Assembly: GCA_046290815.1 (NCBI GenBank) | Contig: JBKBUF010000047.1 | Coordinates: forward strand, 1 to 21,248 | Source of the DNA: JBKBUF01 sp046290815 | GTDB taxonomy: Bacteria > Bacteroidota > Bacteroidia > Cytophagales > Cytophagaceae | DNA length: 21,248 nucleotides | Direction: 5' to 3' | Shown: one piece after another, positions 15,489 through 21,248 of the stretch | How the letters are laid out: every line of letters starts with the position of its first letter | Position numbering within the stretch: position 1 is the stretch's first letter | Translations under genes and position numbers: made by a program | Notes under the pieces: model-generated | What the model was told of the DNA's origin: nothing | Databases searched by the model: none | What the model saw: the letters and a program-made list of their open reading frames with translations, nothing else

Positions 15489-16172
15489 TTAGATTTCAAA
15501 TACAAAACCTTTGGATTTTAATTCCTGATATCTTTTCTTATCGAATTTAAAGAATCGTGCAGCCCGATGAGCTACACCTGTTTGCGATTCATTTAATTTC
15601 ACGATAAGGTCCATGGAAAGAATTTTTTTCCTGAAATTTCTTTTATCAAGAGGCATTGAGAGAACTGACTCATACAAAGTTTGCAACTGTGTTAGCGTAA
15701 ACTTTTCAGGTAGCAATTCAAAACCTATCGGGTAATGACGAACATTTTGTTTCAATCTGGCAAAACCCGCCTGTAAAATATTGCTATGATCGAATGCCAG
15801 TGACGGTACTTCAGACATAGGAAACCATTTCACTTCTTCGGCATTGGCTGCAGCTTTAAGATTATAAGCATCGATTTTTATCAAAGCATAATAGGCAATC
15901 GAAACTACTCTTCTTAAAGGGAACCTGTTCACATCACCAAAGGTGTGAAACTGTTCCATATAAATATCTTTCAGCCCGGTAAGTTCTTCAAGTATCCTTT
16001 TAGCAGATTCTTCAAGGTCCTCGTATTTTCCAACAAATCCTCCGGGCAAAGCCCACTTACCTTTCGATGGTTCTCCGGCTCTCTTAATTAAAAGAATCTT
16101 TAATTCACCCTCGTCAAAACCGAAAATTACACAATCTATTGACAAGGTTTCCAGGTATTTTCCTTTAGACAT
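15489..16172 (-). CDS. NrtR/AraR-type Nudix-domain transcriptional regulator, probable xylose regulator
   Basis: A 227-residue protein with a Nudix fold (about 8-145) and a C-terminal winged-helix region (about 152-225; LPEKFTLTQLQTLYESVL, then KRNFRKKI). This is the build of NrtR-family regulators, to which Bacteroidota AraR, the arabinose repressor, belongs. The Nudix box begins GGFVGKYEDLEE but reads RILEELTGL where active enzymes have REUxEExGU. Two of the metal-binding glutamates are replaced by Ile60 and Leu64, which suggests effector sensing rather than hydrolysis. It sits between xylA and the transketolase genes, so xylose or a pentose intermediate is the likely ligand. It is the obvious candidate to bind the four repeated operators nearby. 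It starts at ATG 16172 with its own promoter-like -7 box 20 bases upstream. A plain ADP-ribose pyrophosphatase is a less likely alternative. Confidence 0.8.
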   Translation of the reverse strand: MSKGKYLETLSIDCVIFGFDEGELKILLIKRAGEPSKGKWALPGGFVGKYEDLEESAKRILEELTGLKDIYMEQFHTFGDVNRFPLRRVVSIAYYALIKIDAYNLKAAANAEEVKWFPMSEVPSLAFDHSNILQAGFARLKQNVRHYPIGFELLPEKFTLTQLQTLYESVLSMPLDKRNFRKKILSMDLIVKLNESQTGVAHRAARFFKFDKKRYQELKSKGFVFEI

Positions 16173-16191
16173 CTGACATGCAAATTTACAT

Positions 16192-16199
16192 CAAATATA
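16192..16199 (-). promoter_or_regulatory. Probable -7 box of the Nudix regulator gene
   Basis: On the minus strand TATATTTG matches TAnnTTTG fully, 20 bases before the ATG. No clear TTTG lies 19-21 bases further upstream, only a T-rich CTTTTT, so the -33 box is weak. It lies after the xylA 3' hairpin, so the regulator is probably transcribed on its own. Confidence 0.45.
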
Positions 16200-16235
16200 A
16201 GCTTTTTCATTGATATAAAAAGATGTCTGATTTTG

Positions 16236-16269
16236 CCCTATTCCTTTCCCTGAGGAGAAAGGAATAGGG
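16236..16269 (-). terminator. Strong 13-bp hairpin between xylA and the regulator gene
   Basis: CCCTATTCCTTTC (16236-16248) pairs perfectly with GAAAGGAATAGGG (16257-16269) around the 8-base loop CCTGAGGA. It starts 7 bases past the xylA stop codon. No T-run follows on the minus strand (CAAAATC), so it may be an mRNA 3'-end stabiliser or a mobile hairpin rather than a classic terminator. Confidence 0.6.
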
Positions 16270-16275
16270 ACTTGA

Positions 16276-17634
16276 TTAAATATATTGGTTAATTATATTT
16301 TCAAACAACTCCTGTCTTCCGCTGATAAGTGCTGGCTCCCCGTTTTTAACTGCAAGGTTTCTCAAATCTTCCAGACCTAACTCACCTTTTTCAAATCTTG
16401 CACCTTCACCTGAGTCGAAAGATGAATATCTCTGCTTTCTCATTTTGATAAAATCAGAATTTTGAATTACATCATAAGCCACCATCAAGGCTCTTGCAAA
16501 TGCATCCATACCTCCAATATGGGCTATAAATATATCTTCAAGATCGGTGGAGTTTCTTCTGGTTTTTGCATCAAAGTTGATACCTCCTGTTTTTAATCCG
16601 CCACTTTGGAGAATTACAAGCATGGCCTCGGTCAGTTCATAAATATTAACAGGGAATTGGTCTGTATCCCATCCGTTCTGGTAATCTCCTCTGTTCGCAT
16701 CAATACTACCCAATATGCCTGCATCAGCAGCTACCTGAAGTTCATGACAGAATGTATGCTGCGCAAGTGTGGCGTGATTCACTTCAATATTTAACTGGAA
16801 ATCGCCAAGCAAACCATATTGTCTCAGGAAACCTATAACTGTTGCGGAATCAAAATCATATTGATGTTTTGTTGGCTCCATAGGTTTTGGCTCAATAAGG
16901 AAAGTACCCTTAAAGCCGGCTTTTCTGCCATAATCCCTTGCCATTGTTAGAAATTTAGCAAGATGATCAAGTTCTCTTTTCATATTCGTGTTCAATAAAC
17001 TCATGTAACCTTCACGTCCTCCCCAGAACACATAATTCTCTCCACCTAATTCAATTGTAGCATCAATAGCAGCTTTGACCTGTGCACCTGCATGACATAC
17101 TACATTAAAATCCGGGTTGGTAGCAGCACCGTTCATGTAACGGGCGTTAGAAAAGCAATTCGCAGTACCCCAAAGTAGTTTTATACCTGATTCTTTTTGT
17201 TTCTGCTTAGCATAATCAACCACCCTGGCAAGATTTTTTTCTGATTCGATTACTGATTGTCCTTCAGGAGCAATATCAAAATCATGCCAGCAATAATACG
17301 GGATCCCGATTTTAGAGATAAATTCAAATGCAGCATCCATTTTATCAAATGCCTGCCTGATAGGATCGTTGCTTTGCAACCATGGGAAATTTTTTGTTCC
17401 ACCACCAAAAGGATCTCCTCCTGTTCCGCATAGTGTATGCCAGTAAGCTACAGCAAACCTAAGGTGTTCCTTCATGGTTTTATTGCCTATGACCTTGTTT
17501 TCATCATAGAATTTAAATGCTAAAGGATTGGTAGAATTCCTTCCTTCAAATTTGATTTTAGAAATACCCTTAAAGAATTCTTTGTCTCCAAGAGTAACAG
17601 ATGTTGCCGGATTTTTTTCTTTAACAAGTGTCAT
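16276..17634 (-). CDS. xylA: Xylose isomerase (class II)
   Basis: Interconverts D-xylose and D-xylulose in the cytoplasm, the entry step of xylose use. The 452 residues fit the longer class II form. Visible active-site elements are YYCWHDFDIAPEG (His117 and Asp120, ring opening), WGGREGY (204-210), the metal and substrate ligands FLIEPKPMEPTKHQYD (Glu248, Lys250), NIEVNHATLAQHTF (Glu284, His287), GSIDANRGD (Asp312), WDTDQFP (Asp323, Asp325) and GGINFDAKTRR. No xylulokinase is next to it. Downstream are a Nudix regulator and split transketolase that would take the carbon onward. It diverges from the GH81 gene, and a 21-bp operator overlaps its predicted -7 box 41 bases before the ATG. Confidence 0.97.
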   Translation of the reverse strand: MTLVKEKNPATSVTLGDKEFFKGISKIKFEGRNSTNPLAFKFYDENKVIGNKTMKEHLRFAVAYWHTLCGTGGDPFGGGTKNFPWLQSNDPIRQAFDKMDAAFEFISKIGIPYYCWHDFDIAPEGQSVIESEKNLARVVDYAKQKQKESGIKLLWGTANCFSNARYMNGAATNPDFNVVCHAGAQVKAAIDATIELGGENYVFWGGREGYMSLLNTNMKRELDHLAKFLTMARDYGRKAGFKGTFLIEPKPMEPTKHQYDFDSATVIGFLRQYGLLGDFQLNIEVNHATLAQHTFCHELQVAADAGILGSIDANRGDYQNGWDTDQFPVNIYELTEAMLVILQSGGLKTGGINFDAKTRRNSTDLEDIFIAHIGGMDAFARALMVAYDVIQNSDFIKMRKQRYSSFDSGEGARFEKGELGLEDLRNLAVKNGEPALISGRQELFENIINQYI

Positions 17635-17674
17635 AAGCGTTGGTGTTAAGTGGAAGTATATTTTTGTGATTAAC

Positions 17675-17711
17675 TTAATGTAAATTTAACACTAAGTAAT
17701 TTTAAAAGCAA
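17675..17711 (-). promoter_or_regulatory. xylA operator/promoter (site 3)
   Basis: The core is TTAATGT (17675-17681), spacer AAATTTA, ACACTAA (17689-17695). Arms extend to 9 bp with one mismatch (ACTTAATGT / ACACTAAGT, 17673-17697). The spacer is identical to that of the GH26 site. On the minus strand TAAATTTA (17681-17688) forms a -7-like box with TTG exactly 20 bases upstream (17709-17711). The start codon is 41 bases downstream of the core. Confidence 0.65.
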
Positions 17712-17824
17712 GCATTTCCAAAGATTTTTTTGAAAACACCAGAAAACAGGAGATATACAAACTGATTATAAGTGCATTAAAACAATTCCTAATAGGACTT
17801 AAAACATTTTTTATCCAATATTAA

Positions 17825-17862
17825 TTGTATATAATTATATTTTAGTGTACTTTTAACAATAA
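17825..17862 (+). promoter_or_regulatory. GH81 operator/promoter (site 4)
   Basis: The core is TTAGTGT (17842-17848), spacer ACTTTTA, ACAATAA (17856-17862), with arms paired at 6 of 7. On the plus strand TACTTTTA (17848-17855) is a -7-like box with TTG exactly 20 bases upstream (17825-17827), the same geometry as at xylA and GH26. The GH81 ATG is 30 bases downstream. With site 3 it makes a 257-bp divergent control region carrying two operators. Confidence 0.55.
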
Positions 17863-17891
17863 CTAATGAAAGTTTTCCAATAAACAAGCCT

Positions 17892-20800
17892 ATGAAAACA
17901 TATATACTAATCCTGATTTCAACATTATTAAGTATATCCGCCAGACCACAGGAGATATTCCCGGGCGGAATTATTGGAGTAGGCGGTAGTTATAATGCCA
18001 CCTATTCTCCTTCTCCATGCGCTTTCGCCAAAAGGCCTATAGGTAACACTCCGGGAATAACAAAAGCTTCAACATATCCCGGACCATTTCAGACGCACAA
18101 CTGGTGGAACTCTGCCTTATGGAATGTGGATTACAGTTCAAACACTAAAGATCTACATTCAGACCATATGCATCCTCACCCTTTAATACTTGATGCTGTA
18201 TCCAACGGTCTGGTTTTAAGACATAGAACTAAAGATTATATGAGTGATGTCGATGTATCCAATTACTACGTAGCAGATCAGGATGTGAGAGTGTATTTGA
18301 AAAATAAAACCGCCACTCGCACTAATGTTGAAGATTATGGACACTGGCATGTAAAGATGGTACAGGAGACGGGTGGTGGTGACAACCTTCATTTTACAGG
18401 CGCCGCAGGATGTCCTTATGTGTTTTTCCAGAAAGAAGGAAATGCCGACCCAATGATTTATGGTGCAAACATCAGGGTATTTGCCACTAATGCTAGTGCA
18501 ATAGGCTTTACAGTAAATTCAAACGCTTTCTTCTACCCAGATGTTCATTACGCATTATTTATACCCAATGGAACACAGATTAGTATTAATAACGGAAGCA
18601 GTTTTATCAATCATACCACACTAACAGCAGATCAAAACATATTTAATGATATTCAGATCAGACTGCCATCCGGAGTAGATTACTTTTCTGTTGCATTATT
18701 GCCTCAAGCCTCTATCTCAGCATTGACATTATTTACTACTCATGCATTCAATTTTATTACCGGCACAGACTTTAGTTATTTTTATCATGAAAATACTGCC
18801 GCCGTAACTAATATATTCACTGCAACGACAGTTGCCAAAGATGGAACAGCAAACGAAGGAACACTGCAGGCTTTATACCGGCACCAATATCTTTATTCTC
18901 CTGAAGCTACTACTCAAAATACAGGTTATACTTATATGTCACCTCGCGGACCAATGCAATTGATAAAGGGAAATAATTTCAATACCATTATGAAACACCA
19001 TGGTATTCTCCCAAGTCTTGCATTCGCAAGCAAAGCAGACAAAGCAAGACTTTTTACTTTGTGTACAGAATACTCTAACAGCCCGGAAATCAGTAATCCT
19101 TCATCTTTCACCGGTGACAGTTATAATGTATTCATCATGATTTCACAGGCAGCCAGAATAGCTGAAATCGCACATCAGGTTGGCAACTACACCGCAAGAA
19201 ACAGATGTCTTGATGCGGCCAAATATCATATTGAAGACTGGCTGACTTCCCCTTCTACTGAACACTGTAAACTTGTGCATTATTCAACTGATTTTAACTG
19301 GATGACCTATTACCCGGATGCATTCAATGCTGACATTGGAATGCATGACGCCCATTTTGTAACCGGCTATCTCATATATGGTGCAGCCATGGTAGGAAGG
19401 TATGAAAAGAAAAGGACAGGCAATATGAATTGGGTTAACAGTTGGAAGCCTATGATCGACCTGCTGGTAAGAAATATAAATGACTGGAACAAGACCTGCG
19501 CTTCAACTCCTTCTGACCCATACAACCCCTGTTTTCCATATCTCCGATTCTTTGATCCATATGCAGGCCATTCATGGGCACATAGTTATACCGAAAACCA
19601 GGAATCGGTTTCAGAAGCTGTGCAATTTGCCGCAGGAGCCATGATGTGGGGAGAAATCACAGGTAACATAGCTATGAGAGACATGGGAGCCATGTTATTT
19701 GTCAATGAATCGGAAGCAGGAAGGCAATACTGGCATGATGTGGACAATACCAATGTCAATAGAGCTCCTTTCTCTCATGAATACCCCTATAATCATGCAG
19801 GGATCGTTTATAAATGGGGCGCAGCTTACAGATGTTTTTTCGGTAACGAGCCTTACCAGTTTCATGGGATCACGTACTGGCCAATCACAGGAGCATCGGT
19901 ATGGATGGGAGTAAATCCTGCCGGAGCTGAAAGAAACTACAATGATTTTCTTACTGCTTACGGAAAAAATGTATCTGGTACAAATGCTGAAGATTACTGG
20001 ACATCTGAAATGCTTAGTTACATGGCATTATTTAATGCAAGTGCTGCACATTCAACCTTTATACCTGCAGTATTAAATAACCCATCAGTATTTGATAAAA
20101 ATGCAGTATATAAATCACACCAGATAAATGCTTACCATTGGATAGGAACTCTGGACAGTGTCGGAAGAGTAGATGCTAATACCTCTGCTGATATAGCCTT
20201 TTATTCGGTATTTGTTAAGGATAACTGCAAGCATTACATGATTTATAATGCACCGAATAATCCTGCCAGACAGGTAAAGTTTTCTGACGGTCAGGAATTC
20301 ACCGTTCCCTCGGATACTTTAATTGTTTTTAAAGTCTGTTCATCAACCTTACCTGTACAACTACTAAATTTTAGTGCTGCTAAGAAAGGTACTGATGCAG
20401 ATATTTTATGGCAAGTAATCGGAGAAGAAGAAAATACGCATTATGTCCTTGAAAAAAGTAAGGACGGAAAAAGCTTTTTCCCATTGGCAGAAATAAAAGG
20501 AAGGGGGGCTTATACAGGTATTTATGATTATCTTTATCATGACCCACTGTTGTTTTCCGGGAACACGTTCTACAGACTTAAAATTGACGAGCCTGAATCC
20601 GCAGCTTCATACAGTAAGATAGTGGTTGTATCGAATAATTCAATCGCTTCAGTATCCGAACTGTTCCCCAACCCTGCTTCAACACATATCAACTTTTATA
20701 TTTTTGATCCGGAATATGACTGGATCGACTATATCATTACAGATATTTCCGGCAAAGAAATAACCAGAGGAGGATCAGAAGCTTCAGTAGGAACAAAAAT

Positions 20801-20897
20801 CAGTATTGATGTTTCGAGTTTATCCTCAGGCGCATATTTTCTAAATCTTAAAGAAGATAAATCCGGCAGTGTGGTTATTAAGAAATTTGTGAAGTAA
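17892..20897 (+). CDS. Secreted GH81 endo-beta-1,3-glucanase with T9SS sorting domain
   Basis: A 1001-residue exported enzyme. A signal peptide spans about residues 1-19 (core YILILISTLLSI). The GH81 region (about 60-740) is an N-terminal beta-sandwich (THNWWNSALW, HPHPLIL, YPDVHYALFIPNG), then the helical catalytic barrel. The likely catalytic residues are Asp486 in GMHDAHFVTGY, and Glu571 and Glu575 in the family signature GHSWAH...NQESVSEA (559-576). GH81 enzymes cut beta-1,3-glucan (laminarin, curdlan, yeast and fungal walls). An FN3-like module follows (about 840-915), then a type A T9SS domain (SELFPNPASTH, then LSSGAYFLNL, ending IKKFVK), so it should be secreted or surface-held. It is divergent from xylA and carries the same operator type, an unexpected link between glucan attack and pentose use. 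Confidence 0.92.
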   Translation: MKTYILILISTLLSISARPQEIFPGGIIGVGGSYNATYSPSPCAFAKRPIGNTPGITKASTYPGPFQTHNWWNSALWNVDYSSNTKDLHSDHMHPHPLILDAVSNGLVLRHRTKDYMSDVDVSNYYVADQDVRVYLKNKTATRTNVEDYGHWHVKMVQETGGGDNLHFTGAAGCPYVFFQKEGNADPMIYGANIRVFATNASAIGFTVNSNAFFYPDVHYALFIPNGTQISINNGSSFINHTTLTADQNIFNDIQIRLPSGVDYFSVALLPQASISALTLFTTHAFNFITGTDFSYFYHENTAAVTNIFTATTVAKDGTANEGTLQALYRHQYLYSPEATTQNTGYTYMSPRGPMQLIKGNNFNTIMKHHGILPSLAFASKADKARLFTLCTEYSNSPEISNPSSFTGDSYNVFIMISQAARIAEIAHQVGNYTARNRCLDAAKYHIEDWLTSPSTEHCKLVHYSTDFNWMTYYPDAFNADIGMHDAHFVTGYLIYGAAMVGRYEKKRTGNMNWVNSWKPMIDLLVRNINDWNKTCASTPSDPYNPCFPYLRFFDPYAGHSWAHSYTENQESVSEAVQFAAGAMMWGEITGNIAMRDMGAMLFVNESEAGRQYWHDVDNTNVNRAPFSHEYPYNHAGIVYKWGAAYRCFFGNEPYQFHGITYWPITGASVWMGVNPAGAERNYNDFLTAYGKNVSGTNAEDYWTSEMLSYMALFNASAAHSTFIPAVLNNPSVFDKNAVYKSHQINAYHWIGTLDSVGRVDANTSADIAFYSVFVKDNCKHYMIYNAPNNPARQVKFSDGQEFTVPSDTLIVFKVCSSTLPVQLLNFSAAKKGTDADILWQVIGEEENTHYVLEKSKDGKSFFPLAEIKGRGAYTGIYDYLYHDPLLFSGNTFYRLKIDEPESAASYSKIVVVSNNSIASVSELFPNPASTHINFYIFDPEYDWIDYIITDISGKEITRGGSEASVGTKISIDVSSLSSGAYFLNLKEDKSGSVVIKKFVK

Positions 20898-20930
20898 CAT
20901 TAGGAGGAAACATCAGATTGGTCGGCAGAC

Positions 20931-21029
20931 CACCTGACAGCCCTCAGAGCGGGAGTTGAGCTTCTTTAAGTATTCCTCGGCCTGATCCTTTGAGAAGGCT
21001 TCGACTCCGCTCAGCCTGACCGCTTTTTT
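20931..21029. repeat. REP-like imperfect inverted repeat after the GH81 gene
   Basis: CTCAGAGCGGGAGTTGAGCTTCTT (about 20943-20966) is the imperfect reverse complement of AGAAGGCTTCGACTCCGCTCAG (about 20993-21014). Outer CCTGAC copies lie at about 20933 and 21015, and the element runs into CGCTTTTTTAA. The arm containing GGCTTCGACTCCGCTCAG resembles a dispersed intergenic element common in Bacteroidota genomes. The long stem with a following T-run may end the GH81 transcript. Confidence 0.55.
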
Positions 21030-21174
21030 AACTTCACCCTAAACTTCTAACATCTTATTTTAATTTGTTATCTACGAAGTTATTTATTTTATCAGCCTGA
21101 CAGTTACCTATACCTTATTCAACATTTAACATTTAATGCCATTAAGTTAAGCATGTAAATAATCTGAAAACCAT

Positions 21175-21182
21175 TATCTTTG
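21175..21182 (+). promoter_or_regulatory. Probable -7 box of the gene at the right edge
   Basis: TATCTTTG matches TAnnTTTG fully. No good TTTG lies 19-21 bases upstream. Transcription would begin near 21189, just before the hairpin at 21193, leaving a leader of about 48 bases to the ATG at 21237. Confidence 0.45.
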
Positions 21183-21192
21183 TTAAAAAATA

Positions 21193-21217
21193 ATGCCCGG
21201 TAATAGGAGCCGGGCAT
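21193..21217 (+). promoter_or_regulatory. GC-rich leader hairpin enclosing an eight-codon open frame
   Basis: ATGCCCGG (21193-21200) pairs perfectly with CCGGGCAT (21210-21217) around the loop TAATAGGAG. In AT-rich DNA this is a conspicuous stem placed at the predicted mRNA 5' end. The same bases read as a mini-frame, ATG to TAG (21193-21219), encoding MPGNRSRA. It could stabilise the mRNA, regulate translation, or be a terminator lacking its T-run. Confidence 0.5.
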
Positions 21218-21236
21218 AGCAACATAAATTTTAAAT

Positions 21237-21248
21237 ATGAAGTCCTCG
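21237..21248 (+). CDS. Start of a gene cut by the window edge
   Basis: ATG AAG TCC TCG at the very end follows an A/T-rich stretch (AAATTTTAAAT) 48 bases downstream of the predicted transcription start. Only four codons (MKSS) are visible, so the product cannot be named. It is called from its position after promoter and leader hairpin. Confidence 0.3.

Larger units (their letters stand above)
20898..21236. other. Gene-free right-hand gap
   Basis: The first 130 bases hold the REP-like inverted repeat. About 21030-21170 is plain AT-rich sequence in which I see nothing definite. The last part carries the -7 box and leader hairpin of the edge gene. Confidence 0.6.

Noticed and set aside
16175..16197. 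Possible autoregulatory operator before the Nudix gene (AAATTTACATCAA)
   Set aside because: One arm (ACATCAA) fits the consensus at 6 of 7, but the partner arm at the right distance does not match, so only a half-site is present.

Overview
The window looks like a chromosomal segment of a polysaccharide-degrading member of the Bacteroidota, probably near Cytophaga or Sporocytophaga. The reasons are AT-rich DNA, large secreted proteins with type IX secretion (T9SS) C-terminal sorting domains (YPNPA/FPNPA motifs), few Shine-Dalgarno sites, and promoters that fit the Bacteroidota TTTG(-33)/TAnnTTTG(-7) pattern. The genus is an inference.

Left part (1-4490): the window opens in what looks like the end of an IS21-family insertion sequence, with three 23-24 bp terminal repeats ending in CA at 108. 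It runs straight into a type II secretion GspG-like membrane-protein gene that has lost its native start. Next is full-length purL on the minus strand, with a clear promoter that places its start at 4203. Middle (4492-8479): two secreted proteins on the plus strand, a beta-propeller protein with a T9SS domain and a beta-helix/PKD protein without one, ending at a compact hairpin. Then on the minus strand come a PF10136 multi-spanning membrane protein (the so-called site-specific recombinase family), a secreted HMA-domain protein, and a secreted GH26-like/CBM6 glycosidase.

Right part (13137-20897): a sugar-use cluster. On the minus strand, in transcription order, are xylA (xylose isomerase), a NrtR/AraR-like Nudix regulator with a degenerate Nudix box, and a split transketolase (N- and C-terminal halves as two genes). 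The GH26-like gene lies downstream in the same orientation and a GH81 beta-1,3-glucanase diverges from xylA. The main discovery is that four genes (GH26, transketolase N-half, xylA, GH81) each have one copy of a 21-bp inverted repeat, TTAnTGT-N7-ACAnTAA, just upstream. At three of them the central spacer is itself the -7 box of a promoter of form TTG-N20-TAnnTTTA. This predicts a local regulon, probably a repressor regulon run by the Nudix protein, linking secreted glucan/hemicellulose attack to xylose isomerisation and the non-oxidative pentose phosphate pathway. I see no xylulokinase or transporter here.

Non-coding DNA: the 441-bp gap at 13138-13578 holds an operator, heptad (AAAGnnn) and nonamer (AATCTGAnn) repeat tracts repeated on both sides of a terminator. 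A different heptad tract lies at 11011-11078. The right end (20898-21248) holds a REP-like imperfect inverted repeat and then a promoter-like site, an 8-bp GC hairpin and the first codons of a further gene. I saw no tRNA, rRNA or CRISPR.
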